Shown here: positions 8,957 through 17,749 of the stretch, in pieces
Numbering within the stretch: the stretch's first letter is position 1
How the letters are laid out: every line of letters starts with the position of its first letter
Source of the DNA: Acetobacter sacchari
GTDB lineage: Bacteria > Pseudomonadota > Alphaproteobacteria > Acetobacterales > Acetobacteraceae
Assembly (NCBI RefSeq): GCF_017377715.1
Contig: NZ_JAFVMF010000028.1
Span: forward strand, 1 to 42,058
Length of the DNA stretch: 42,058 nucleotides
Direction: 5' to 3'
Made by a program: the position numbers and the translations under genes
Notes under the pieces: model-generated
Told to the model about the DNA's origin: nothing
The model's input: the letters and a program-made list of their open reading frames with translations, nothing else
Databases searched by the model: none

Positions 8957-11374
8957 TTAAAAATCGGACGAAATTGTCAGTACCGCTGTAAATGCTGAGC
9001 CAACTATGTAGCTCGGGGTAGATGCGTTGACTGTGTTTCCAAAAATGCCTTTCTGCTTTACGGCGGTGAGGCCGAATCCACTGATGGACGACAAGTAGTT
9101 CACACCTCCCATATTGACGAGGTTAACCATGATTTTTGGATGCAGCCGCGTGTTGAACGACGGCAAACTGCGGCCGATGTTCAGGTCCGCCGTGACGTAT
9201 CCAGGAATTTTCTGGTCGTTCATTAATGTAGAATACTGGGAACCTTGATAGCGAATGTTAAAGTTTCCGAAATAAATACCGTCATCATATGTCAGACCCA
9301 CGGCGCCACTCCATTTTGGAGCCCCGGGATCCCTCTTTCCCTTTGTCGTAAGATAATCGGTTCCAGCGTCAACATCATTTCCCAGTCGAGTATGTAGAAA
9401 CTGGCCAGACGCATAAGCGCTGAGGTGACGCCATGGCCGGGTCCCCACTTCTCCTTGGAAACCCCAAGCCTCTTCACCACCTGCGGCAATCTGCGTGCTG
9501 ATAAGTACGCTAGTTCCGGGTAGGTAGGATGAACTGCTGATCTGGTGGTTGGTGAGATTGTAATGAAACCACGAAGCGGAAACATTAATGGGTCCGTTGT
9601 GGCGGTAGCCGACTTCCTGACCAATAAAGTATTCTGCTCCGAGATTTTTTGAGGGCGTGCTGGAGGGCGTCGCCGATGTCATTGAAAACTGCGGAACATA
9701 AGGGCTCCACCCGGATGGCAGTCGGTAGGATGTCGTCGCATTCAAGTAAATTTGATCTTTTTTTGTGATATAATAGCTGGCGAGCAGTTGCGGGGTGGGC
9801 TCGAAGTAGCTCTTCCCGGCCTTGTATGGGACAGAGCCAGGAAGGTTTTCTGTCGCACTGACAGACGCCATGGAAACCTTGAATCCAACGTCGATCAGGA
9901 GCTTATCTCCCAACAAACTCACGCTATCGTCCAGACCAATCGCATTGACTTGTTGAACTGTATTTTCCTGATAACCCGTAATGGGCACCCCATTAACCGT
10001 CAAATATCTATCGCCGTAACTCCAGGCTCCAGACGGAGACAAAGCGTATTGGTGCTGATACTCGGTGTGATTTCCGTAAGAGTACCAATAAAATAGTGAA
10101 AGCGTGTTGTGCCCCGCCTTCCAGTCAAGATTGGTCGTAAGGCCACTGGTGTTTTGCCTCCAGGGATGCACACTCTCAACAGTGACCTTGCCGGATTGAC
10201 CTTGGTAACCATCTAAAGCGCCATACTTCTCGGTACCGAGATAACCTCCCGCAACAGGAATGGTTGATCCATAATTATTTGGACCTTTCTGGAACGTTGT
10301 ATAAGGTTCTATATGAAGCGTCAGGGCGTCAGATAATTTGAAATCGTTGTGCATCGCGCTGAATAAGACGTTTGTAAATCGTTCGTTTAATTTGTAATAA
10401 TTCGTATCTCCCGCGGTATATATTCCGTTATAATTAAAACTTGTTCCATAATTCTTCCACTGCGCCAAGTTTGAGGTCCTATAGATATTTTGATGCGAGC
10501 GTGTATAACCAAAAATGATGTCTGTGCTGCTTCCTGGAGCCCATTGCTTTTCAACATTGGCGTCTACATGATAGCGCTCAATTTTCCCCGGTCCGCGCCA
10601 CACATTAGCCCCTGAGTGAGAAAAAGAGGCAAATGCACGGACATCACTGTGACCAATTTCGCCCGTATTCAAACGGAGAAACTGCTTTTGTAGACTGTGC
10701 GTTCCGCCTGACAAATCAATATATCCGCCAAACTCATCTGTAGGGCGTATCTCCTGCATCGAGACCATTGCTCCGTCTGCATTATAGAGTGGAGCAGTAA
10801 GATCAACAGAGCCCTGTGTAACCTTGATGGAAGCAAGATTTTCATTATCGACCATGGACGTCGCCCATGGCGCATAGCTGAACGCATCTGAAACTGGTAC
10901 GCCTTCAAACAGAAACCCGATCTGAGACTGATCGAGGCCTCGAATGTGCATGGTCTCGGTTTCGGTGTTGATAGGACCTTCGTTACCTGCCTGAACGCCT
11001 GGCAAGCTGGCAATCAGCTGCGTGGGCGAGATAGTGGGAATTTGTTTGGAAATATAGGCTCGCGACACCTCACTCACAGAAACAGGCGCGCTTTGCTTGA
11101 CCAAAAGTCCCCCACCAGCATTATGTCGCGGCGCACGCACACTGAACTCTTCCGCCTTCGACTGCGATACAAACTTGCTTACGCGAGCCGGTCGACTGCG
11201 TTGCGCCGCCGCTGTTGTTGGGAGTTCCGCTTTATGATGGGGACGAATTTTTGTAGAGATTCCAGCAAAAGCATCTCCGTCAACAACAGCAAGACAACAG
11301 GGCACAATAATACAAGAAAAAAGAAGTCGCCTTCGGAAGAAGCTCCGGGAGGTCTTTAAGTATTTATCTGTCAT
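8957..11374 (-). CDS. TonB-dependent outer-membrane receptor
   Basis: An 805-residue outer-membrane transporter for TonB/ExbBD-energised uptake of a siderophore, metal complex or other large solute. The N-terminus (MTDKYLKTSRSFFRRRLLFS...) is a signal peptide. A plug domain follows (ISPTQLIASLPGVQAG, MHIRGLDQSQIGFLFEGVPV), then a long beta-barrel rich in Tyr, Asn and Gly ending in ISSDF, a typical aromatic C-terminus. I chose ATG 11374 over the upstream ATG at 11431 because AGGATAACA precedes it and the signal peptide begins there. It diverges from the DUF218 gene across a 238-bp gap. I see no classical Fur box there. The substrate cannot be inferred; the plug is closest to ferric-chelate receptors as I recall them. 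Confidence 0.92.
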   Translation of the reverse strand: MTDKYLKTSRSFFRRRLLFSCIIVPCCLAVVDGDAFAGISTKIRPHHKAELPTTAAAQRSRPARVSKFVSQSKAEEFSVRAPRHNAGGGLLVKQSAPVSVSEVSRAYISKQIPTISPTQLIASLPGVQAGNEGPINTETETMHIRGLDQSQIGFLFEGVPVSDAFSYAPWATSMVDNENLASIKVTQGSVDLTAPLYNADGAMVSMQEIRPTDEFGGYIDLSGGTHSLQKQFLRLNTGEIGHSDVRAFASFSHSGANVWRGPGKIERYHVDANVEKQWAPGSSTDIIFGYTRSHQNIYRTSNLAQWKNYGTSFNYNGIYTAGDTNYYKLNERFTNVLFSAMHNDFKLSDALTLHIEPYTTFQKGPNNYGSTIPVAGGYLGTEKYGALDGYQGQSGKVTVESVHPWRQNTSGLTTNLDWKAGHNTLSLFYWYSYGNHTEYQHQYALSPSGAWSYGDRYLTVNGVPITGYQENTVQQVNAIGLDDSVSLLGDKLLIDVGFKVSMASVSATENLPGSVPYKAGKSYFEPTPQLLASYYITKKDQIYLNATTSYRLPSGWSPYVPQFSMTSATPSSTPSKNLGAEYFIGQEVGYRHNGPINVSASWFHYNLTNHQISSSSYLPGTSVLISTQIAAGGEEAWGFQGEVGTRPWRHLSAYASGQFLHTRLGNDVDAGTDYLTTKGKRDPGAPKWSGAVGLTYDDGIYFGNFNIRYQGSQYSTLMNDQKIPGYVTADLNIGRSLPSFNTRLHPKIMVNLVNMGGVNYLSSISGFGLTAVKQKGIFGNTVNASTPSYIVGSAFTAVLTISSDF

Positions 11375-11612
11375 TGTTATCCTAGAGAGGTCACTGCCTC
11401 GGGGAGAAAACGTCACGTGTATCCGCGGCATCGTTCGTGATGCATTGGCGATCTTTACGAGAGGCTTAAATCTCTGTGCATGAAACTTTTATGATGCTCT
11501 TGTGCTGTTTTGTCGAAATTCATTGTATGTGTCAGAGAGAGGCCTCTGATGTGCCATGTCGCATTGTAAGTCGCCTCCAATCGTTACGGATTAACAAACC
11601 CTCATTTCTGGA

Positions 11613-12863
11613 ATGCCCACGTTGAAAAAAATCCCTCTTAAAACACGCAAACCTGCGTCATTTTTCGTCGGTATATCATTTGCTTTGCTGGTTTTTGCTC
11701 TTGCGGGCGCCTACATGACGATCAAAACCCGTGAAAATAAATTTTCTTATTATCATGACGTCAGACTTCAGAAATTGCAGGAGGCAATATTTCCCCGCCT
11801 TTCGGCAATCATGGCAGACACAGCATGGAAGAAGGAGGTGTTTTTTACTCCAAGTATGGTCGCCTTATCTCAGGAGCGTCGTCAAAGACTAGGCGATAGT
11901 TCGACCTGTACGCCACAACCACTTTGCATCATCCGGTCATGGGCGATTAGCGAGCATGAGCGAACGGTTTTTGGCAAAATTCTGCAGAAAATTCCAAGAG
12001 GCTCTCGATTGAAATATGACGAAAAACAATGGGATTTAGATGTGGACGCCATCAATTATATTTTGTCTGTTTATGGTGAGGGGAAAGATCCTCATTACCC
12101 TAAAATAGATGCAGCTTCTGTGGACGTAAGTGCAAAAGATTTTTTCGATCTGGTTATTGGAATGCAAGCAAAAGTCCTAAGTGGATCATTCCAACAGGGC
12201 GACGCGTCTCAACCTTTTTTTAAGGACGTGATAATGAGTGCTCTTTTTTTTCTCGACGCCAACGATAGAATGGACGCCATTCGGTTTTCTGAATTGTGGA
12301 GCGACTGGAACGCTCCTGCGTTAGATTTCGCACACCATATAAGTTGGAAAAGGTATCCTTATACGGCTATCATTGTTCCCGGCGAGGGGCCAGAAGACGT
12401 ACGCACACAACTCTCAGCGTTGGGGAAATTTCGCCTTACGCTAGCTGTCGAAAGTTTCAATCAAGGGCTAGCCCCTTTTATCATTGTCTCTGGTGGCGCG
12501 GTACACCCCGCTCATACTAATTTCGTAGAAGCTGTTGAAATGAGGCGTTTTCTCATTGAGCATTTTAATATTCCAGCAAGACGAATTGTCACCGAACCTT
12601 ACGCACGTCACACGACAACAAACCTGCGCAACGCCTCGCGGACTCTACAGATCCTTGGGGCCCCAGAGGATAGACCCGCAGTCATAGTAACGGATCGTGC
12701 TCAAAGTGATTATATTTCAAGCTCAACTTTTTCTGACCGCAATATGAACGAATTAAAGTGTGAACCGGGAAAGATCAGTGAACGGCTTTCACCGTTTTTG
12801 ACAATTTTTGTTCCCAACAAGGAGTGCAACAAAACAGACCCATGGGATCCGTTAGATCCCTAG
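11613..12863 (+). CDS. DUF218 (YdcF/ElyC/SanA-type) membrane-anchored protein
   Basis: A 416-residue protein with a single N-terminal membrane helix (about 17-37), a region of about 200 residues that I do not recognise, and a C-terminal DUF218 domain. That domain starts at YTAIIVPGEGPED and contains FNQGLAPFIIVSGGAVHPAH, then MRRFLIEHFNIPARRI and the Asn-rich TTTNLRNASRTL. DUF218 proteins such as ElyC, SanA and YdcF act in envelope homeostasis; the reaction is not established. Here the domain should face the periplasm. ATG 11613 is preceded only by a weak, very close CTGGA. The end of the gene, GGGATC...GATCCC, can form a small hairpin. The neighbouring TonB receptor is divergent, so shared regulation is possible but unproven. 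Confidence 0.82.
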   Translation: MPTLKKIPLKTRKPASFFVGISFALLVFALAGAYMTIKTRENKFSYYHDVRLQKLQEAIFPRLSAIMADTAWKKEVFFTPSMVALSQERRQRLGDSSTCTPQPLCIIRSWAISEHERTVFGKILQKIPRGSRLKYDEKQWDLDVDAINYILSVYGEGKDPHYPKIDAASVDVSAKDFFDLVIGMQAKVLSGSFQQGDASQPFFKDVIMSALFFLDANDRMDAIRFSELWSDWNAPALDFAHHISWKRYPYTAIIVPGEGPEDVRTQLSALGKFRLTLAVESFNQGLAPFIIVSGGAVHPAHTNFVEAVEMRRFLIEHFNIPARRIVTEPYARHTTTNLRNASRTLQILGAPEDRPAVIVTDRAQSDYISSSTFSDRNMNELKCEPGKISERLSPFLTIFVPNKECNKTDPWDPLDP

Positions 12864-12880
12864 AGATATCAGAATTATGT

Positions 12881-12904
12881 ATTTGATTTTTTGTCAAATT
12901 TTTT
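12881..12904 (+). terminator. Weak terminator-like hairpin after the DUF218 gene
   Basis: ATTTGA at 12881-12886 pairs with TCAAAT at 12894-12899 across a 7-base loop and is followed by a run of T. The stem is short and A/T-rich, so its strength is doubtful. Confidence 0.35.
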
Positions 12905-13009
12905 ACAACAATTTTATATTTTTTCATACAGCGGAGTGTGAATTATTCTAAAAAATCTTTATTTACGCGTGGTTTTGTGTGACTGAATCCCTTCTGCGAT
13001 GACGGCGAG

Positions 13010-13265
13010 ATGGAGCACGAATCACGGCTGGCTTCGTCGATGCTGAATAGCAACCTGACCGGCCGAGTGGGCCTGGCAACCGACTTGAAGAGTTTCTTCG
13101 AATGTCAATTTTGGGTCTTTCGCCCCGATCGGGGTAAGACTCTAACCTGTGCGGATGCGAGCAAAGGCGGCCGCTCGTCCTTTGATCCCGTGCCGATGTT
13201 CAAAACGCTGGTTACCTGAGCGCTGAATACTCTGTCCGATAATCGGTCCGGTTCTCGCGATACGG
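13010..13265 (+). pseudogene. N-terminal remnant of an IS5-family transposase
   Basis: The frame reads LATDLKSFFECQFWVFRPDR and then ADASKGGRSSFDPVPMFKTL, with a stop at 13217-13219, then ALNTLSDNRS in the same frame. This matches the N-terminal pattern of IS5-group transposases (basic K/RGGRPxxDPVLMFK followed by LSDxxxE). The sequence ends abruptly where the inverted IS-derived copy begins near 13286, so one element has been cut by or joined to another. No catalytic residues remain. Confidence 0.6.
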
Positions 13266-13285
13266 TGTGGCTGGATTACGCCCGA

Positions 13286-13626
13286 TGGCAGCGGCTGTAA
13301 TCATAACCCTTGCTGGCGTGGAGCTTTCCCGGACGACTGCGTGGGTGCCCTGTCTCTCTCCGAATAGAGAGTAGCGCATCCAAGAGAGACTCCAGCATCC
13401 TGCTGTAATGGAGGAAAGTCCCATGGAATGCCGCTCTGAAGAACAAATCGTATCGCCGTCAACGCCGAACGGCCGAAAGTGCCGGGGGCGTCCACCTCTC
13501 GGGCGCACAGGAATAACAGGACGAAGCAGTTCAATAGCCGCACATAGCCCGTTGGAGACAAGAGCGGAGAACATTCATCCTCACTCCGCATTCAAACCAA
13601 AGCACAACAGGTCTGGAAATGCGTTC
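13286..13626 (-). mobile_element. Internally deleted IS5-type element, left inverted copy
   Basis: On the minus strand this reads like an IS427/IS5-type transposase N-terminus (LRPVIPVRPRGGRPR; FVLQSGIPWD). It jumps over the middle of the protein to LLDALLYS, and then to HPRSRPGKLHASKGYDYSRC. The region with the first catalytic Asp is missing. The copy at 27623-27960 is in opposite orientation, shares the same deletion and is about 95% identical by eye. Together they bracket the catabolic island. Neither copy can encode transposase. Confidence 0.75.
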
Positions 13627-13760
13627 CTGATCTTTCATCGAGATTTTGTCCGACTTGCTGAACACAAATCTATCTCGAATCGCTAAATTCTGTACATCCT
13701 GTCCAATGTCTTGAAGAAAGTCGCAGCAAATCATGAGCTAGTGTATGCTAAACAATTTGG

Positions 13761-14927
13761 TCAAACAGCCTCGATAATCGTGGCATTGGCGATCCCGCCG
13801 CCCTCGCACATTGTTTGTAGGCCGTAGCGCTTGCCGCGCGCCTTGAGAGCGTGGAGCAGTGTCGCCATCAACTTTGTGCCGCTGGCGCCGAGCGGATGGC
13901 CGAGCGCGATCGCACCACCATGGATATTGAGCTTCGCCGGATTTGCGCCCGTCGCCTTCAGCCACGCCATCGGTATCGAAGCGAACGCCTCGTTGACTTC
14001 AAACAAGTCGATGTCGCCGACAGAAAGCCCCGATCGCTCCAAAGCCCTGCGTGTCGCCGCGATCGGCTCTTCCAGCATGATGACCGGATCGCCGGCGGTA
14101 ACCGTAAGGTTAGCGATGCGGGCCATCGGCGAAAGTCCGAAACGCCTGAGAGCTGCTTCGCTCGCTAACATGACGCCAGAGGCGCCGTCCGTCATCTGGC
14201 TGGCATTTGCGGCAGTGATCGTGCCACCTTCGGCCAACACTTTGACCGACGCCATTGCCTCCATCGTGCCGCCGCGCCTCACCCCATCGTCTTCGTCGAA
14301 AACATGGCCGTCCGGGGTTATAATCGGCACAATTTCGGCCTTGAAGGCGCCGCCGTCGATCGCCGCAGCCGCCTTGGCATGACTGCCCAGCGCATATTCG
14401 TCCATTGCCGCACGGCTGAAACCATACTTATCGGCGATCATCTGTGCGCCGTGGAACTGACTGAATTCCGTGACGCCGTAGCGCTGCCGAATTGATTTCG
14501 GCCATGGCCCGTCACCGATCCCGGCTTGCGCATGGAGAGTGTAGTTGGAGCCCATCGGCACACGGGTCATGCTCTCGGCGCCAGCGGCGATAACAACGTC
14601 CTGTGTGCCCGACATCACCGCCTGAGCCGCAAAATGCAGCGCCTGCTGCGATGACCCACACTGGCGGTCAATTGTGACGGCAGGAACGCTGTCGGGCAAC
14701 TTTGAGGCGAGCACCAGATTGCGACCGAATGCGAACGCCTGCTCGCCGACCTGGCTAACGCAGCCGACAATGACATCGTCGATCGCGGCGGGGTCGATGC
14801 CGGTGCGTTCCACAAGCGCGTTTAGCACCGTTGCACCAAGATCGGCGGGGTGTACGTCGACCAATCCGCCCTTGCGCGCCCGCCCACCCGCGGTGCGAAC
14901 GGCATCGACAATGTAAGCTTCGGCCAT
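13761..14927 (-). CDS. Thiolase (acetyl-CoA acyltransferase family)
   Basis: A 388-residue enzyme of the degradative thiolase family, which cleaves a 3-ketoacyl-CoA with CoA to release acetyl-CoA (or propionyl-CoA) and a shortened acyl-CoA. All thiolase landmarks are present: nucleophilic Cys90 in RQCGSSQQAL, NEAFASI, the His motif GGAIALGHPLGASG, and the second Cys in MCEGGGIANATI near the end. The length is normal. ATG 14927 is 3 bases after the stop of the crotonase gene, and AAGGGA upstream overlaps that gene's end, so the two are probably translationally coupled. It is the last gene of the minus-strand operon and lies beside the left IS-derived copy. The exact chain substrate is unknown. 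Confidence 0.92.
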   Translation of the reverse strand: MAEAYIVDAVRTAGGRARKGGLVDVHPADLGATVLNALVERTGIDPAAIDDVIVGCVSQVGEQAFAFGRNLVLASKLPDSVPAVTIDRQCGSSQQALHFAAQAVMSGTQDVVIAAGAESMTRVPMGSNYTLHAQAGIGDGPWPKSIRQRYGVTEFSQFHGAQMIADKYGFSRAAMDEYALGSHAKAAAAIDGGAFKAEIVPIITPDGHVFDEDDGVRRGGTMEAMASVKVLAEGGTITAANASQMTDGASGVMLASEAALRRFGLSPMARIANLTVTAGDPVIMLEEPIAATRRALERSGLSVGDIDLFEVNEAFASIPMAWLKATGANPAKLNIHGGAIALGHPLGASGTKLMATLLHALKARGKRYGLQTMCEGGGIANATIIEAV

Positions 14928-14930
14928 ATG

Positions 14931-15713
14931 TCAGATTCCCTTGAAATCCGGCTTGCGCTTGCCCAGAAAGGCACCAACGCCTTCCCGCCCTTCATCGCCC
15001 ACACCGGCGGCGGCTATCGCCCGCGCTTCGCGTTCGGATTGGGTTTCGAACGATGCAGAATAACTCTCGAGAAGAAGGCGACGGGCTGCCGCGAGCGCGG
15101 CCGTCGCCGACGATGCGAGTGCCGCGGCAGTTTCCGCCCCCGCGCCATTGAGGTCGTCAACAAGACGGGTGACAAGACCAATCGCCACCGCCTCTTCGCA
15201 GGCGACGCGGCGATTAGTCGCGATCAATTCCTGCGCGCGGCGAAGGCCGACGACGCGGGGTAGCCACCACGTCAGCCCACAATCCGGAACAAGACCAATC
15301 GCGGTGTACGCAGAAGTAAAGTGTGCGGACGAAACGGCCAGTACGATGTCACCCGCAATCGCCATGCTTAGGCCTGCTCCCGCTGCAGGCCCATTGACCA
15401 GCGTCAGCAGCGGCTTGCCCATGCGCGCGAAGCGCGACAGCGCTAGCGTCATGGTTCCTGCAAGCTCGCTCAAATAGTCATCGGCTCGATCCGCCGCCGC
15501 CTGGAAGCTTGCGATGTCGCCGCCTACACAGAACATGCGCCCCGCGCCGGTCAACACGACGCAACGGACCGCCCGATCGTGGTCGCAACGGATCGCCGCG
15601 GCGAGCAGTTCTCGGGCCATCGGTATGTCAATCGCATTGCCAGCATCAGGGCGGTTGAGGGTCAACCATGCGACCCCGTCGCGGACCTCGACCAGCAGCG
15701 AGCGCTCCGTCAT
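14931..15713 (-). CDS. Enoyl-CoA hydratase/isomerase (crotonase, PaaG-like)
   Basis: A 260-residue crotonase-fold protein. It shows GRMFCVGGDIASFQ, the oxyanion-hole segment PAAGAGLSMAIAGDI, and IGLVPDCGLTWWLPRVVGL. The VPDCG form with an Asp is typical of PaaG-like isomerases rather than classical hydratases, which carry a Glu a few residues earlier. It may therefore move a double bond or open a ring rather than, or as well as, hydrate. I chose ATG 15713, which has GAGAGGGTGGG directly upstream; a GTG at 15734 would add 7 residues. It lies between the small gene at 15870 and the thiolase, and probably belongs to the same operon. Confidence 0.88.
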   Translation of the reverse strand: MTERSLLVEVRDGVAWLTLNRPDAGNAIDIPMARELLAAAIRCDHDRAVRCVVLTGAGRMFCVGGDIASFQAAADRADDYLSELAGTMTLALSRFARMGKPLLTLVNGPAAGAGLSMAIAGDIVLAVSSAHFTSAYTAIGLVPDCGLTWWLPRVVGLRRAQELIATNRRVACEEAVAIGLVTRLVDDLNGAGAETAAALASSATAALAAARRLLLESYSASFETQSEREARAIAAAGVGDEGREGVGAFLGKRKPDFKGI

Positions 15714-15869
15714 CCCACCCTCTCCATCGCGCACGCGGCAAGATCGATCGACCTAGGCAGACACGCGGTCCGCTCTTCCGCTTGGGCGGACGTAGCGGCG
15801 CCACAGACCACCCGCCCCCTGATGCATGGCAAAATCGCCAACCCGGATTTCTTCAGTAAAATCGCAGTT

Positions 15870-16082
15870 CTACGCATGGAAAAACTCGTCCAGCTCGAGA
15901 TCGGTATGCTGCATCAGGACGCCAACGACATGAGCCTTTTCCTTCAGCTCGACGAACAGCCCAGTGATCGGGCGGTCATGACAATCCCGACGCGGGCCTT
16001 GCTCATCAGGCGAGACGACAGTGCAAACAAAATTCTCGCCCTTCGCCGCCATCTCCGCAATGCGCTCGGCCCCGATGCTCAT
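15870..16082 (-). CDS. Small protein in the catabolic operon, family unknown
   Basis: A 70-residue acidic protein (MSIGAERIAEMAAKGENFVC and onward, ending in DLELDEFFHA). Its ATG overlaps the stop codon of the preceding SDR gene as ATGA, the classic sign of translational coupling, so I believe it is expressed. I do not recognise a domain. It has no signal peptide or membrane segment, so it should be cytoplasmic. It might be a small partner protein or the surviving N-terminal part of a longer gene, because 156 non-coding bases separate it from the next start. Confidence 0.55.
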   Translation of the reverse strand: MSIGAERIAEMAAKGENFVCTVVSPDEQGPRRDCHDRPITGLFVELKEKAHVVGVLMQHTDLELDEFFHA

Positions 16083-16840
16083 TTCGGCGCCATACGGATT
16101 GCGCCATCGAGGCGAATCGTCTCCCCGTTGAGCATCGGGTTGGTGATAATGCTTTCGACCAACTGGGCATATTCGTCTGGTTGGCCGAGGCGGCTAGGGA
16201 ACGGCACCTGTTTGCCAAGCGAGTCTTGTGCTTCCTGTGGCAAGCTCGCGAGCAGTGGCGTCCAGAAAATCCCCGGCGCAATCGTCATTGTGCGGATGCC
16301 ATAGCGGGCGAATTCGCGAGCTATCGGCAGTGTCATGCCGACCACTCCGCCCTTCGACGCTGCGTAGGCCGCCTGCCCGATCTGCCCGTCATAAGCGGCG
16401 ACCGAGGCAGTGTTGACGATCACGCCTCTCTCTTCCCCCAGGGGATCGGCGTCGTGCAGACGCTCGGCGAATTTGGAGATGGTGTTGAAGGTGCCAATCA
16501 AGTTGATCGTAATGATCTTCGCGAAATCCGCCAGAGCAACGGCAGAGCCGTCACGGTTGATGACCTTGGCAGGCGGCCCGATGCCCGCGCAATTGACAAG
16601 GATACGCGCTTTGCCATGCAGGCCCTCGGCTTCGCCGATTGCGGAGCGCACGGCATCCTCATTGGTCACATCGACCTTGACGAAATGTCCACCGATTTCG
16701 GCTGCCTTGGCAGGTCCCAGCTCCCCGTTCAGGTCGAAGATTGTCACCTTCGCACCCGCACGGGCGAGCCGCTCCGCCGTGCCCGAACCCAGGCCGGATG
16801 CGCCACCCGTGACGATGGCGGCCACTCCACTGATAATCAT
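16079..16840 (-). CDS. SDR dehydrogenase, 3-hydroxyacyl-CoA dehydrogenase type II-like
   Basis: A 253-residue short-chain dehydrogenase. It has the NAD-binding motif TGGASGLG (about 11-18), the Asp-containing loop IFDLNGE that favours NAD(H), NCAGI, and catalytic Ser and YAASK. The end LNGETIRLDGAIRMAP is characteristic of the type 2 3-hydroxyacyl-CoA dehydrogenase (HSD17B10-like) subgroup. It probably oxidises an L-3-hydroxyacyl-CoA, perhaps branched or cyclic, to the 3-keto form for the downstream thiolase. AGGAG six bases before ATG 16840 supports the start. It overlaps the next small gene by ATGA and follows the second SDR after 68 bases. Confidence 0.88.
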   Translation of the reverse strand: MIISGVAAIVTGGASGLGSGTAERLARAGAKVTIFDLNGELGPAKAAEIGGHFVKVDVTNEDAVRSAIGEAEGLHGKARILVNCAGIGPPAKVINRDGSAVALADFAKIITINLIGTFNTISKFAERLHDADPLGEERGVIVNTASVAAYDGQIGQAAYAASKGGVVGMTLPIAREFARYGIRTMTIAPGIFWTPLLASLPQEAQDSLGKQVPFPSRLGQPDEYAQLVESIITNPMLNGETIRLDGAIRMAPK

Positions 16841-16908
16841 GGAATTCTCCTACGCTTTTGCGCCCGTTTTACAAAAGAATGCATAACTCCTGTCACGGTA
16901 GGGACATA

Positions 16909-17700
16909 TTAAAGCGCCAGCGTAAAACCGCCGTTGACGGGATAGGTCTGACCCGAAATCCAAGAGCTGGCGTCCGATGCAAGGAACAACACCATATTGG
17001 CGACGTCGGTCGGTTCCCCAGGGCGCCGGATGATATATTTCTCGAATACCTTTTTGACCCGCTCGGCATCCTGCAAACTCGCTTCGATTGCAGGGGTGCG
17101 CGTAGCCGATATCGCGACGCAATTCGCGGTAATTCCGTAACGACCCAGCGTTCTTGCGACACCACGGCTGAAGCCCGCAGCACCAGCTTTCGCCCCCCCG
17201 TACACCTCGAGCCCAACGTCGCCATAACGAGCCGCGTCAGAAATAATCGTGATGATACGGCCGGGCGCCTTACGCTCGATCATTCCTGGAATGACGGCGC
17301 TGACACAATTGAGCACGCCGTAGAAGTTCACGCCGATCGCATGATTCCAGGCCTCCGGACCAGTTTCCCAGAACGGTTTGCGCGCGTCCTCTGACGGGTT
17401 GGTGCCCATGTTTCCGGCATTGTTGACAAGCACGCCAATCGGGCCGAGATCCCGGGTTGTTCTGGCAACGGCGTCCTTGACGGCGGCGAGATCAGTCACG
17501 TCAGCCTGAACCGCGATCGCCTTACCGCCGGCCGCGCGCACTTCGACAGCAACCTCCTCCGCTCGATCGAGATGAAAGTCGTTCACTGCGACGCCAGCAC
17601 AGTCATGCGCGGCCAGATGCAGCGCGATTTGGCGCCCGACGCCCTGACCTGCCCCCGTTACGAAGGCGATTCGCCCGCCGAGGCTCAATATATCGTCCAT
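16909..17700 (-). CDS. SDR family oxidoreductase (FabG-like)
   Basis: A 263-residue short-chain dehydrogenase. It has the dinucleotide motif TGAGQGVG, NNAGNMG, a catalytic Tyr/Lys in YGGAKAG, and an SDR C-terminus (ASSWISGQTYPVNGGFTL). The loop after the first strand carries NDFHLDRAEE, suggesting NAD(H). The family covers FabG-like reductases and alicyclic hydroxyacyl-CoA dehydrogenases. Here it probably acts on a hydroxyl group of a CoA-linked intermediate. AAGGAAG lies 5-6 bases before ATG 17700. It is 49 bases downstream of the thiolase-like gene and in the same orientation. The AISATRTPAIE segment replaces the more usual PG motif, so the substrate pocket may be unusual. Confidence 0.88.
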   Translation of the reverse strand: MDDILSLGGRIAFVTGAGQGVGRQIALHLAAHDCAGVAVNDFHLDRAEEVAVEVRAAGGKAIAVQADVTDLAAVKDAVARTTRDLGPIGVLVNNAGNMGTNPSEDARKPFWETGPEAWNHAIGVNFYGVLNCVSAVIPGMIERKAPGRIITIISDAARYGDVGLEVYGGAKAGAAGFSRGVARTLGRYGITANCVAISATRTPAIEASLQDAERVKKVFEKYIIRRPGEPTDVANMVLFLASDASSWISGQTYPVNGGFTLAL

Positions 17701-17749
17701 TGCACTTCCTTTTGAATCAAATATTTGGAAAAATTGTATTATTTACGTG

